Positions 12,015-20,801 of a stretch of 64,000 nt of DNA are shown one piece after another. The notes under the pieces were generated by a model. It saw nothing but the letters and a program-made list of their open reading frames with translations. It was not told the DNA's origin and did not search any database. The translations under genes and the position numbers were made by a program. Each line of letters begins with the position of its first letter. Position 1 is the first letter of the stretch. This DNA comes from Nocardioidaceae bacterium (GTDB taxonomy: Bacteria > Actinomycetota > Actinomycetes > Propionibacteriales > Nocardioidaceae), in NCBI GenBank assembly GCA_030447865.1, contig JAUJOD010000001.1, positions 310,001 through 374,000 of the forward strand, in the 5' to 3' direction.

Positions 12015-12172
12015 TGTGAAGGTTCGAAGGGAGGGGCTGGTGGGGACTCGACGGGCCGTCAAAGAGCGCAGCGAAGGCCCGAGAGCCACACCAGCACCGA
12101 CCGGATACAACCACGCCGGAGGACGGTCGTCTCCACAAGCTCGACCGCCGGGGCAGTCGACAACCGAGGGCG

Positions 12173-12862
12173 TTAGCGGGTGGCGCGGTGGAGGGCGACG
12201 ACGCCACCGGTGAGGTTCCGGAACTCGACAGACCGCCACCCGGCCGCTGTGATGATCGAAGCAAGCTGATGCTGGTCCGGCCAGGCCTGGATCGACTCGG
12301 CGAGGTAGACGTAGGACTCGGGGCTAGACGAAACGCGCCTGGCGACGGCCGGCAACGCCTTCATCAGGTACTCGGCGTACACCTTGCGAAACGGCGGGTA
12401 CGTCGGTGAGCTGAACTCGCAGACCACCAACCGCCCGCCCGGCTTGGTGACGCGAAGCATCTCCGTCAACGCCGCTGAGGTGTCGGCCACGTTGCGCAGA
12501 CCGAACGAGATCGTCACGGCGTCGAAGGTCTCGCTCCCGAACGGCAGCAGCAGCGCATCGCCACCGACGAACGGAAGCCGCGGCCGAGCCCGCTTGCCCA
12601 CCGAAAGCATGCCGATCGAGAAGTCGCACGGCACCGCGGTGGCACCGGCCACAACGAACGGAACGCTACTCGTGCCAGTTCCGGCCGCCAGATCGAGCAG
12701 GAGTTGGCCAGCATGCGCATCAACCGCTGCGACGACGGCCCGACGCCAGCGACGATCCTGCCCAAGCGACAAGACGTCGTTGGTCACGTCATAGCGTTCC
12801 GAGACCTCGTCGAACATGGCCGCCACCTCGTGCGGCTGCTTGTCCAAACTTGCCCGGCTCAC
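12173..12862 (-). CDS. menG: Demethylmenaquinone methyltransferase
   Basis: Class I SAM methyltransferase (UbiE/MenG family) that methylates demethylmenaquinone, the last ring step of menaquinone synthesis. The 229-aa protein shows [20 protein letters not shown] near the N-terminus, the SAM motif [12 protein letters not shown], and the UbiE signature [10 protein letters not shown]. The GTG at 12862 is preferred over upstream starts because it gives the usual N-terminus; a G-rich run precedes it. It diverges from menF across 66 bp. Confidence 0.92.
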   Translation of the reverse strand: MSRASLDKQPHEVAAMFDEVSERYDVTNDVLSLGQDRRWRRAVVAAVDAHAGQLLLDLAAGTGTSSVPFVVAGATAVPCDFSIGMLSVGKRARPRLPFVGGDALLLPFGSETFDAVTISFGLRNVADTSAALTEMLRVTKPGGRLVVCEFSSPTYPPFRKVYAEYLMKALPAVARRVSSSPESYVYLAESIQAWPDQHQLASIITAAGWRSVEFRNLTGGVVALHRATR

Positions 12863-12928
12863 ACCCCCAGCCTCGCACGCGGTCGACCACGGCACGTCTC
12901 ACCGAGGTCACGTCCTAGGCTTTGGGCT

Positions 12929-14182
12929 GTGACGACACCGGCCGCGCGGCCACGCGAAGAGGCGACGCTGGTGGCCAGAAGCGTCAGAGTGGACGACCCG
13001 GGCTCGCTGGTGTCCCTGTTACCGCCGCAAGCTCCGCTGGCGTGGCTGCACCGCGGCGACGGCCTGGTCGCCTGGGGGGAGACCGCCAGGTTCGACCCCT
13101 CCGGAGCCGACAGGTTCGTGTCCGCCGAGCAGTGGTGGCTCGACGTCGCCGGCCGTTGCGTCGTACGCGACGAAGCCGATGTGCCGGGCAGCGGGCTGAT
13201 CGCCTTCGGGTCGTTCGCGTACGCCGACTGGCCCGGCCGCTCGGCGCTGGTGGTGCCCGAGATCGTCGTGGGACGCCGCGGCAACGTCACGTGGGTGACC
13301 ACGATCTCGCGCGGCGCACTCCTCTCCGCTCCGTCACTTCACCCGACCGAGCCCCCAGCGGAGGCGCAGGGGGCGGTGTTCAGCGACGGCGCCATGAGCG
13401 GCGCTGGCTGGGAGACGGTGGTCGCGGAGGCCGTCGAGCGGATCCGGACCGGAGCGCTCGAGAAGGTCGTGCTCGCCCGTGACCTTGTCATCGATCTCGA
13501 CGCGCCGCTGGATGTCCGCGCACCGCTGGCGAAGCTCGCCGAGCGCTACCCCTCCTGCTGGAGCTTCCACGTCGACGGGTTGTTCGGGGCAACTCCGGAG
13601 ATGCTCGTACGCCGCGAGCGCGGGCTCGTCACCAGCCGCGTGCTGGCCGGCACCATCCGGCGTACCGGCGACGATGCCTCCGACCTGGCCCTGGCCGCCA
13701 CTTTGGCGCGGTCGTCGAAGGACCTCGAGGAGCATGAGCTGGCGGTGCGGTCGGTGGCCGACGCGCTAGCGCCGTACTGCTTCAGCATGAACGTGCCGGA
13801 GAGCCCGTTCGTGCTGCACCTGCCGAACGTGATGCACCTGGCGACCGACGTCACCGGGGTGCTGGCCGACGCGACGACGTCGCTTGGGCTGGCGGCCGCG
13901 TTGCACCCGAGCGCGGCCGTTGGTGGCACCCCAACGGCGGCCGCCGACGCGCTGATCGCCGACATCGAGCAGTTGGACCGCGGCCGCTACGCCGCTCCCG
14001 TCGGCTGGATGGACGCCCGAGGTGACGGCGAGTGGGGCATCGCCTTGCGCTGCGCCGAGTACGACGGTTCGCGGGTGCGGCTGTTTGCCGGCTGCGGCAT
14101 CGTCGCCGACTCCGACCCCGGCGCCGAGCTGGCGGAGGCCGCCGCCAAGTTCGTACCGATCCGCGACTCCCTCACCTCCTGA
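12929..14182 (+). CDS. menF: Isochorismate synthase
   Basis: Chorismate-binding enzyme converting chorismate to isochorismate, the first committed step of menaquinone synthesis. Of 417 aa, the C-terminal half is the catalytic domain. It has EKVVLARDLVIDL, the ligand-binding TSRVLAGTIRRTG, and the Mg-binding end AGCGIVADSDPGAE. The HPSAAVGGTP segment is characteristic of isochorismate/salicylate synthases. The start is the GTG at 12929; a GTG at 12971 is an alternative. A siderophore role (EntC/DhbC) is less likely given menD, menE-C and menA nearby. Confidence 0.9.
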   Translation: MTTPAARPREEATLVARSVRVDDPGSLVSLLPPQAPLAWLHRGDGLVAWGETARFDPSGADRFVSAEQWWLDVAGRCVVRDEADVPGSGLIAFGSFAYADWPGRSALVVPEIVVGRRGNVTWVTTISRGALLSAPSLHPTEPPAEAQGAVFSDGAMSGAGWETVVAEAVERIRTGALEKVVLARDLVIDLDAPLDVRAPLAKLAERYPSCWSFHVDGLFGATPEMLVRRERGLVTSRVLAGTIRRTGDDASDLALAATLARSSKDLEEHELAVRSVADALAPYCFSMNVPESPFVLHLPNVMHLATDVTGVLADATTSLGLAAALHPSAAVGGTPTAAADALIADIEQLDRGRYAAPVGWMDARGDGEWGIALRCAEYDGSRVRLFAGCGIVADSDPGAELAEAAAKFVPIRDSLTS

Positions 14183-14194
14183 CCCGCCCGCGAG

Positions 14195-14968
14195 ATGGAC
14201 CCGGCGACGCGGCAACAGCTCGCCGCCAGTTTCGGCCGCGAAGCGGGTCGATACGCCGCCCACCGACCGACGTACCCTCGTGCGGCGGTTGACTGGATGG
14301 TGGGCGCGCAACCGTGCGACGTGCTCGACCTGGGTGCTGGCGCCGGTGCGCTGACCGCCGTCGCGCTCTCGGCTAGGCACCGGCTCGTCGCGGCCGACCC
14401 GAGCGCCGCCATGCTGCACGAGCTGGTCGCCGCTACACCAGCGGCGGCAGCGGTCCAGTGCACAGCGGAGGATCTGCCGCTAAGGCCGGCGAGCTTCGAC
14501 GTGGTGGCGGTTGCGACGGCGTTCCACTGGTTCGACCCAGACAGGGCGCTGCCCGAAATCGCTCGAGTGCTGCGCGACGAGGGGCGGCTGTCACTCACCT
14601 GGACAACCCGCGACAAGAGCGTCGAGTGGGTACGTCGGCTGGGTGAGCTGCTGCGAGCGGTGCAGCCAGCGGCGCTCAAAGGCGACTGGGGCACCGGGTC
14701 GGTCGCCAACGTCGAGCGATCGGGACTCTTCCAACCACCGGAGTACGCCGAGTTCGAGTTGACGCAGCAGATCGACCGCGACGGCCTACTGGGTCTCGTC
14801 GCGTCGCGTTCGTACGTCATGGCGCTCGATGATGGCGAGCGCCGGCGGTTGCTCGCCGAGGTCGGCGCCCTGTACGACGAAACCGCCGCCCGGGACGGCG
14901 TCTCGCTGCCCTACCGGGCGCAGTGCTGGCGAGCTGCGTTGGCTACGGCGCCTCGCCGATCTGGTTAG
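14195..14968 (+). CDS. Class I SAM-dependent methyltransferase
   Basis: A 257-aa methyltransferase of unknown substrate. The SAM-binding motif is VLDLGAGAGALT (about residues 43-54), followed by the acidic-loop AADPSAAML and the motif FDVVAVATAFHWFDPDRAL. That last pattern is common in the Methyltransf_11-type group annotated as small-molecule methyltransferases. It starts 12 bp after menF and is probably cotranscribed with it. Nothing links it directly to quinone synthesis, as menG is present separately. Confidence 0.75.
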   Translation: MDPATRQQLAASFGREAGRYAAHRPTYPRAAVDWMVGAQPCDVLDLGAGAGALTAVALSARHRLVAADPSAAMLHELVAATPAAAAVQCTAEDLPLRPASFDVVAVATAFHWFDPDRALPEIARVLRDEGRLSLTWTTRDKSVEWVRRLGELLRAVQPAALKGDWGTGSVANVERSGLFQPPEYAEFELTQQIDRDGLLGLVASRSYVMALDDGERRRLLAEVGALYDETAARDGVSLPYRAQCWRAALATAPRRSG

Positions 14969-14996
14969 ACCACGGGAGCCGTGGTTAGGTGGCGCC

Positions 14997-15638
14997 ATGC
15001 GCGTCACCAAGTTCGAGCACGCTTGCGTCCGGGTCTCCATGGACGACGACGCGCTGGCGATCGACCCCGGCGGCTTCACGGCGCCGGAAGCCGTCGATGG
15101 CGTGGCCGCCGTCCTCATCACGCACGAACACTTTGACCACTACGCCATCGAGCACCTGCAGGCGACTGACGCGCCGATCTTCACGATCGCGGCCGTCGCT
15201 GAGCAGATCGGCACCGACGACCCGGCCGTGCGCGAGCGGGTGACCGTCGTAGCACCCGGGGAGACGTTCGAGGCCGCCGGAATGCAGATCACCGTGGTTG
15301 GCGAGCTGCACGCGGCGATTCACCCAGACGCTCCGGCGTTCTTCAACTCCGGGTACGTCGTGCGCGCCGACGGGACGCTCTACCACCCCGGTGACTCCTT
15401 CACGCTGCCGGACCAGCAGGTCGACGTACTCTGCGCTCCGGTGAGCGGTCCCTGGTTGAAGCTGGCGGAGACCATCGACTTCACTCGGGCGGTCGCGGCG
15501 CCGACGACGCTGGCGATCCACGAAACGCTCGCCAGCGACGTCGGCCTGACGATGATCGACGCCCGGCTCACCGACATGCTCGAGCCATTCGGCTCGAGCT
15601 ACCGGCGCCTGTCAGCCGGCGAGGACCTGCCCGAGTAG
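14997..15638 (+). CDS. Metallo-beta-lactamase-fold hydrolase (UlaG-like)
   Basis: A 213-aa MBL-fold protein with the metal-binding HEHFDH motif near residue 41 and further metal-ligand candidates in the HPGDS and AIHETL segments. The compact N-terminus (TKFEHACVRV) and length match the UlaG-like/L-ascorbate-6-phosphate-lactonase-like group, whose actinobacterial members have no assigned substrate. The ATG at 14997 is used because earlier in-frame codons overlap the methyltransferase gene. It is the last gene of the rightward run from menF. Confidence 0.75.
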   Translation: MRVTKFEHACVRVSMDDDALAIDPGGFTAPEAVDGVAAVLITHEHFDHYAIEHLQATDAPIFTIAAVAEQIGTDDPAVRERVTVVAPGETFEAAGMQITVVGELHAAIHPDAPAFFNSGYVVRADGTLYHPGDSFTLPDQQVDVLCAPVSGPWLKLAETIDFTRAVAAPTTLAIHETLASDVGLTMIDARLTDMLEPFGSSYRRLSAGEDLPE

Positions 15639-15662
15639 CCAAACCCCCAGATGGTCAGGCGC

Positions 15663-15779
15663 TCAGGCGGGCGATGACACCCAGTCCATCGGATCGCCGG
15701 CGCCCCGCGCCTCGTGGTCATCCAGATGGGTGGCCAGCGTGTCGACGAAGGTGGTGAACGTGTCGTGCCCCGTGCTCAT
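15663..15779 (-). CDS. Small hypothetical protein (38 aa)
   Basis: A 38-codon frame beginning MSTGHDTFTTFVDTLATHLD, with AGGA seven bases upstream of the ATG. Codon choice is strongly GC-biased at third positions, as in real genes here. The open frame continues upstream into menD without a good start. I cannot assign a function. It could be a genuine small protein or the remnant of a larger gene whose body is gone. Confidence 0.4.
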   Translation of the reverse strand: MSTGHDTFTTFVDTLATHLDDHEARGAGDPMDWVSSPA

Positions 15780-15841
15780 GAACTCATCCTGCTGCGCCGA
15801 CCAGTCGGCGTCTTGATCGTTCTTGCGGTCCTCGCCGCTCG

Positions 15842-17440
15842 TTAGAGGGAGTGGAGGCGGTCGGCGAGGGTACGGCGGTCGGCGCGGCTGATCGACACCT
15901 CGAGCACCCGGATGCCGGTGGCATCGTCGGCGAGCAGGGTGCCCAGTTCGGCAGGGTCATCCACCCGCTCGTACGCCGTGGCGGTCGCCTCGCACAGCGC
16001 CCGCAGCGAGACGCCGTGCGGGGTGCCGAAGACCCGCTCGAAGGATCGGGCAAACTCCGGTCCGCCCTGATCGAGGGTGGCGAAGATGGCGCCGCCGTCG
16101 TCGTTGGCGACCACGATGGTCAGGTCCGGCCGCGGCTCGTCGGGGCCGAGGACGAGCCCGTTGCAGTCGTGCAGGAACGTGAGGTCGCCGACGTACGCCA
16201 GTGACCGGGAGGACCGGCGGCCCAGCGCAGCGCCGATCGCCGTTGAGACGGTGCCGTCGATACCCGACAGGCCACGGTTGCCGATGATCAGCCGGCGCTG
16301 GCCTGCGGGATACGGCGCGGTCATCACGTCGAGGTCGCGCACCGGGGACGACGACCCGACCACGAGCAGCCCCTCACCTGGCACAGCCGCAGCGACAGCG
16401 GCTGCGACCTGCAGTGGCCGCCCCGCAGGGTCGGCGGCGACCAGGTCGTCCACCGCCTTGCTCATCGTGTCGTCAGCCGCTCGCCACTCCTCGAACCAGC
16501 CGTCGCTGTCAGCGGCCGTCACGGTGGGCAGGTGCTCGACGTGGCGGGCCACCCGTCCGGGATCGGTGCAGATCCCGCCGGGACCGCGGACGCTGATCAC
16601 CTCGATGTCGCCGCGCGAGATGAGCCGGGTGACAGGTCGCGACAGGGTGGGATGCCCGGTCACGATCACCCGCTCGACGTGCTTCCCCAGAGGGCTGTCG
16701 AGCAGCAGCCGGTACGTCCGCACCGCATGACTGCCGGTCCGCGCGCCGGAGGTCGGCTCCGCCAGCAGCGGCCAGTTCCCGCGTTCGGCCAGCAACCGCG
16801 CGCGCGGGCCAGCTCCGTCTCCGGCGACCAGCACGGTCCGCGGCCCGGACGCCAGACACTCACGCTGGTCGCCAGCAGGCTCCCCGTCGATGTGCCCGCC
16901 GGCCGGCGTGCCATCCGCCGTGAACCTGTGCGACTCGACCAGCGGCTCCGTGAACTGCAGGTTGAGCTGCGTCGGGCCGCGTCGACGTACGGCGGCCGCC
17001 ACCGCTGCGACAGCGGCCTGTACGTCGGACGCCTCCACATCAACACACGGCACCCGCGCCCCGAAGATGCCCACCTGGTCAGTCGTCTGGTTGGCGCCGG
17101 TGCCCCGCAGCGCGGCCGGGCGGTCGGCCGACAGCACGATCAGCGGCTCACCGACGTGCACGGCCTCCAACACCGCCGGATGCAGATGGGTCACGGCCGA
17201 GCCCGACGTCGTCAGCACGGCGACGGGGCGATGCGAGCCTTTGGCCAGCCCCAGCGCGAGGAAGCCGGCGGTGCGCTCGTCGATCCGAACGTGCAGCCGC
17301 ACCGCCCCCGCTGCATCGGCTGAGTGCAGCGCCAGCGCCAGCGGGGCGGAGCGCGATCCGGGCGCCAGCACCACGTCGGTCACCCCGCCGCGACGCAGCG
17401 CCGCGACCACGGCGATAGCAAGGTCGGTGGAGCCGCTCAT
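15842..17440 (-). CDS. menD: SEPHCHC synthase (menaquinone pathway)
   Basis: Thiamine-diphosphate enzyme joining isochorismate and 2-oxoglutarate to give SEPHCHC. The 532-aa product shows LAPGSRSAPLALAL near residue 26, IDERTAGFLALGLAKG, the ThDP-type GDLTFLHDCNGL motif and ANDDGGAIF. The true start is the ATG at 17440, where ATGA overlaps the end of the menE-menC gene. The frame stays open upstream, but that sequence is an antisense-like shadow of menC. Confidence 0.93.
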   Translation of the reverse strand: MSGSTDLAIAVVAALRRGGVTDVVLAPGSRSAPLALALHSADAAGAVRLHVRIDERTAGFLALGLAKGSHRPVAVLTTSGSAVTHLHPAVLEAVHVGEPLIVLSADRPAALRGTGANQTTDQVGIFGARVPCVDVEASDVQAAVAAVAAAVRRRGPTQLNLQFTEPLVESHRFTADGTPAGGHIDGEPAGDQRECLASGPRTVLVAGDGAGPRARLLAERGNWPLLAEPTSGARTGSHAVRTYRLLLDSPLGKHVERVIVTGHPTLSRPVTRLISRGDIEVISVRGPGGICTDPGRVARHVEHLPTVTAADSDGWFEEWRAADDTMSKAVDDLVAADPAGRPLQVAAAVAAAVPGEGLLVVGSSSPVRDLDVMTAPYPAGQRRLIIGNRGLSGIDGTVSTAIGAALGRRSSRSLAYVGDLTFLHDCNGLVLGPDEPRPDLTIVVANDDGGAIFATLDQGGPEFARSFERVFGTPHGVSLRALCEATATAYERVDDPAELGTLLADDATGIRVLEVSISRADRRTLADRLHSL

Positions 17441-19488
17441 GGGCGCCGAGCGTCCAAGACCCGGGCGTCCAGAACTCGTTGGCACTGCTCCAGCCGGTCC
17501 CGCCAGCGCTGCTCCGTGGCGGCGCCGACTTGCGCTGCCTCGACAAGCTCGGTCGCTGGTTGCACAGCACGCACCGCCAGCCGGCCGTCGACCGGCATCA
17601 GCGGGTCGGTGGTCAGGTCGCGGGTCAGCATCGAGGTGGTGGCAAGCCCGCACGCGTACGGCAGCTCCGGCAGCGCCGCCGCCAGCGCCAGGCCAGCCGC
17701 GATACCGACCGAAGACTCCAACGCCGACGACACCACCACCGGCAGCGCGATCTCCTCCGCCAGCCGCAGGCACGCCGACACCCCACCCAGCGGCTGCAAC
17801 TTCAGCACCACGATGTCGGCCGCCGCCAGGTTCTTGACCCGGTAGGGGTCGGCAGCCCGGCGGATCGACTCATCGGCGGCGATAGGTACGTCGACCTGCC
17901 GGCGCACCAGTGCCAGCTCCTCGACGCTTGCGACCGGCTGCTCGACGTACTCGAGGTCGAACTCAGCGAGCTTCGCGATGGCCTCGACGGCCTGGCTGAC
18001 CGTCCAGCCCCCGTTGGCGTCCACCCGTACGTGCCCGTCGGCTCCGAGGACCCGGCGTACGGCGGCGACGCGGGCCAGGTCGTCGTCGAGACGCTGGCCC
18101 GGCTCGGCCACCTTCACCTTGGCGGTCCGGCAGCCGTGCGAGCCGGTAACGATCGCTGCGGCCTGGTCGGGGGGAACGGCGGGGACCGTGCAGTTGACGG
18201 GCACGAAGTCGCGCAGCGGCGCGGGGAAGCCGTCGTCAGCGGCCTCCAGCGCCGCCGCCAGCCAGGGGGCCGACTCCTCGACGCCGTAGTCCCAGAACGG
18301 GCTGAACTCGCCGACGCCCGCCGCGCCGTACATCAGCACGCCTTCGCGGTGGGACACCCCCCGGAACCGCACATTCATCGGCAGCGAGAAGACAGCGGTC
18401 TCGCGTTGGCTGGGCCGGCGCAGAGTCCCGCTTGTTCGGCTACGACCCACCAGGTCGCGAACCAACGTCCGCTTGTCGACCTTGCCCGAGCCGAGCAGTG
18501 GCAGCGCACCTCGACGGACCACCTGGCGCGGCGCCCAGCTGCGCGGGTAGACCGCGCTGACGAAGTCCCGTACCTCCTCCAGGGTTGGCGCCGATCGTCC
18601 GGCGATGACCGCAACGATCCGTGCGCCCCACTCCTCGTCGGGTACGGCGACCACGGCCGCCGCGTCGACCCCCGGCAGCGCGGCAACCCGTTGCTCGACC
18701 GCCGCCAGCGGCACCGAGACGCCACCTGACATCACCACGTCGTCGGCCCGCCCAAGCACCTCGAGCCGGCCGTCGGCGCTGAATCGTCCGACGTCGGTGG
18801 TGTGCAGCCACCCGTCCCGCAAGACTTCCGCTGTGCGGTCAGGTCGCCCGTCGTACCCGTCGAACAGCATCGGCCCGGTGAGCCGCACGTCCCCTCCTGT
18901 ACCGAGGGCCACTCGAACCCCATCGAGCGGCACGCCGTCGTACACGCAGCCGCCGCACGTCTCCGTCATGCCGTAGCTGGTGATCACCCGGACACCGGAG
19001 TCGCCCGCGTTAGCGAGCAGCTCCGCGCTCGCCGCGGCTCCACCGAGCAGTACGGCGTCCAGCTGCCGCAGCGCCGCAGCATCGGCGGTCGACGCCAGCC
19101 ACCTGTGCAGCTGAGTCGGCACAGCGGCGACGTAGCGCCGCCGTTCGGTCAAGGCGGCCACCGCCGCGGGAAGGTCGCGGTGCTCGTCGAGTACGACGGG
19201 GACGGTGCCGGCCAGCCAGGACCGGGCCAGCACCTGCAGCCCGGCCACATAGGTGACCGGCAACGCCAGCACCCACTGCCCCGGCCCACCGAGCCGCTGC
19301 AGGGAGGCGGCGGCCGAGAACCGCACCGCGTCGGCCGACAGGGCCACGTCCTTGGGTTCGCCCGTCGAGCCGGAGCTGCGAACGAGCAGTGGCGGGGCGT
19401 CGACGCTGTCCAGCCAATCGCGCAGCAACGTGAAGACGTCAGCGGCGCTGCCCGTCACGGGGCGCAACGACGCGGGTGCTTGCGACAC
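17437..19488 (-). CDS. menE-menC: Fused o-succinylbenzoate-CoA ligase / o-succinylbenzoate synthase (MenE-MenC)
   Basis: One uninterrupted 683-codon frame holds two enzymes of the same pathway. Residues about 1-350 are MenE: the AMP-binding P-loop SSGSTGEPKDVALS, TSYGMTETCGG, GRADDVVMSGG and the catalytic-lysine motif GSGKVDKRTL. After about 15 linker residues comes MenC, an enolase-superfamily enzyme. It has KVKVAEPG (catalytic KxK), VDANGGW, the metal ligands of VEQPV and IAADESIR, and the second lysine in VVLKLQPLGG. All expected catalytic residues are present. The start is ambiguous: GTG at 19488, or TTG at 19521. The stop overlaps the menD ATG. The usual arrangement is two separate genes, so a lost stop through a sequencing indel is the alternative. 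Confidence 0.85.
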   Translation of the reverse strand: MSQAPASLRPVTGSAADVFTLLRDWLDSVDAPPLLVRSSGSTGEPKDVALSADAVRFSAAASLQRLGGPGQWVLALPVTYVAGLQVLARSWLAGTVPVVLDEHRDLPAAVAALTERRRYVAAVPTQLHRWLASTADAAALRQLDAVLLGGAAASAELLANAGDSGVRVITSYGMTETCGGCVYDGVPLDGVRVALGTGGDVRLTGPMLFDGYDGRPDRTAEVLRDGWLHTTDVGRFSADGRLEVLGRADDVVMSGGVSVPLAAVEQRVAALPGVDAAAVVAVPDEEWGARIVAVIAGRSAPTLEEVRDFVSAVYPRSWAPRQVVRRGALPLLGSGKVDKRTLVRDLVGRSRTSGTLRRPSQRETAVFSLPMNVRFRGVSHREGVLMYGAAGVGEFSPFWDYGVEESAPWLAAALEAADDGFPAPLRDFVPVNCTVPAVPPDQAAAIVTGSHGCRTAKVKVAEPGQRLDDDLARVAAVRRVLGADGHVRVDANGGWTVSQAVEAIAKLAEFDLEYVEQPVASVEELALVRRQVDVPIAADESIRRAADPYRVKNLAAADIVVLKLQPLGGVSACLRLAEEIALPVVVSSALESSVGIAAGLALAAALPELPYACGLATTSMLTRDLTTDPLMPVDGRLAVRAVQPATELVEAAQVGAATEQRWRDRLEQCQRVLDARVLDARRP

Positions 19489-19580
19489 GCACGCCAGCCT
19501 ACGACCGGGCCTGTCCCCCAACCGGGCCGTGCGCTGCCCGTCCAGTGCCGGCCCGCCCGCGCTGCCAGACTTGGGCCACG

Positions 19581-20465
19581 ATGGCTACTCCCACGCACTG
19601 GCTGGAAGGCGCCCGCCCGCGCACCCTTCCGGCGGCCGTCTCGCCGGTACTGGCGGGCAGCGGTCTCGCGGTCTACGCGCACGGGTTCGTGTGGTGGAAG
19701 GCGCTGCTCGCTCTCGTCGTGGCGTTGGCCCTGCAAGTGGGCGTGAACTACGCGAACGACTACTCCGACGGCGTTCGCGGCACCGACGCCAACCGGGTCG
19801 GCCCGCTGCGGCTCATCGGGTCGGGGGTGGCTGCACCCGCGCAGGTCAAGACCGCCGCCGGCATCGCGTTCCTCGTCGCCTGCCTGGCCGGGCTGGTGCT
19901 GGCTGCCACCACGACGTGGTGGCTGGTGGCCATCGGTGCTCTCGCGGTCGGCGCCGCCTGGTTCTACACCGGCGGCCCCCGCCCCTACGGTTACGCGGGC
20001 CTCGGCGAAGCCAGCGTGTTCGTCTTCTTCGGCCTGGTGGCGGTGGTCGGCACGACGTACGTGCAGACGCAAGCGCTGGTCGACGGAGTCGGCTGGCTTG
20101 GCGTCGGCATCGGTGCCTTGGCCTGCGCGATCCTGGTGGCCAACAACCTGCGCGACATCGGCACCGACGAGGTGGCCGGAAAGCGGACGCTCGCGGTGAC
20201 TCTCGGCGACCAGCGCACCCGGTGGCTGTTCGCTGCCCTGCACCTGACCGCCTACGGCTGCCTTGTCCCTCTTGCGGTCAGCGTTGCGTGGTGGGCGCTG
20301 CTGGGGTTCCTTGCATTACCGCTGTCAGTCCGGGCGGTGCACCAGGTCGTACGCCGCGAAGCCACCGGGTCAGCGCTGATTGCCGTCCTTCGAGACACCG
20401 GGCTTGCCGAGCTCGGCTACGCCGCTGGCGTCCTCGCCGGCTTGATCGTGGCGACGCTGCGCTGA
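19581..20465 (+). CDS. menA: 1,4-dihydroxy-2-naphthoate polyprenyltransferase
   Basis: Integral membrane UbiA-family prenyltransferase that attaches the isoprenoid tail to dihydroxynaphthoate. The 294-aa protein has eight or so membrane segments. The first Asp-rich site is NYANDYSDGVRGTD and the second is NNLRDIGTDEVAGKRTLAV. The ATG at 19581 opens MATPTHWLEGARPRTLPAA, typical of MenA; the open frame upstream is probably not translated. The last 96 bp overlap the convergent DUF4229 gene, and the stop codon lies inside a 21-bp tandem repeat. Confidence 0.93.
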   Translation: MATPTHWLEGARPRTLPAAVSPVLAGSGLAVYAHGFVWWKALLALVVALALQVGVNYANDYSDGVRGTDANRVGPLRLIGSGVAAPAQVKTAAGIAFLVACLAGLVLAATTTWWLVAIGALAVGAAWFYTGGPRPYGYAGLGEASVFVFFGLVAVVGTTYVQTQALVDGVGWLGVGIGALACAILVANNLRDIGTDEVAGKRTLAVTLGDQRTRWLFAALHLTAYGCLVPLAVSVAWWALLGFLALPLSVRAVHQVVRREATGSALIAVLRDTGLAELGYAAGVLAGLIVATLR

Positions 20466-20801
20466 CCCGTGCTGACGCTGGGCTGACCCGTGCGGACGCT
20501 GGGCTGACCCGTGCTGACGCTGCGCTGACCCGTGCTGACGCTGCGCTGACCCCGGCCCGCGTGCGCCGTCCGACCCGGTGGACCGCTGGCTGCGTTCCGC
20601 GAGCTCCGCCGCCAACGCCGCGCGCTGGCGACGCAAGACGACAAGCGCCAGCAGCGACGACACGACCACCGCGATCAAGGCGGTGTAGAGCGCGGTGACC
20701 GCGTTCCACCCGACCGTGCGGAAGAGAGCAAGCCAGACCAAGCCGTACACAGCCACGAACAGCCCGAGCCGCGCCAGCGTGTAGACGACGAAAGTCTTCA
20801 C
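20370..20801 (-). CDS. DUF4229 small membrane protein with C-terminal heptapeptide repeats
   Basis: A 143-aa protein with two membrane segments (residues about 3-25 and 35-58) followed by a charged region, as in the actinobacterial DUF4229 family often found beside menA. Its C-terminal half is unusual: GSAQRQH-type heptads repeat four or five times, encoded by a 21-bp DNA repeat. The last 96 bp lie opposite the end of menA. The GTG at 20801 overlaps the stop of the deaminase-like gene as GTGA. Function unknown. Confidence 0.75.
   Translation of the reverse strand: MKTFVVYTLARLGLFVAVYGLVWLALFRTVGWNAVTALYTALIAVVVSSLLALVVLRRQRAALAAELAERSQRSTGSDGARGPGSAQRQHGSAQRQHGSAQRPHGSAQRQHGSAQRRHDQAGEDASGVAELGKPGVSKDGNQR
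20461..20544. repeat. 21-bp tandem repeat, four copies plus a partial copy
   Basis: Units of 21 bp beginning GCTGACCCGTGCTGACGCTG start at 20461, 20482, 20503 and 20524, with a partial fifth at 20545. Differences are limited to one or two bases. The menA stop codon sits in the first unit. On the minus strand the array is in frame and encodes GSAQRQH heptads of the DUF4229 protein. Copy number may vary by slippage. Confidence 0.9.

Larger units (their letters stand above)
11832..12172. other. 341-bp non-coding stretch between menG and the PPOX gene
   Basis: No credible coding frame on either strand. It holds a long hairpin (11935-11979) and a 27-bp dyad (11988-12014), listed separately. The part from 12030 to 12172 shows nothing I can name. 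Confidence 0.6.

Noticed and set aside
12021-12028. GGTTCGAA resembling a tRNA T-loop
   Set aside because: The flanking bases do not form the five-base-pair T-stem, and no acceptor or anticodon arms can be built around it.
17441-17773. N-terminal extension of MenD of about 110 residues
   Set aside because: It is the complement of menC coding sequence, has no MenD character, and the ATGA overlap at 17440 gives the normal start.
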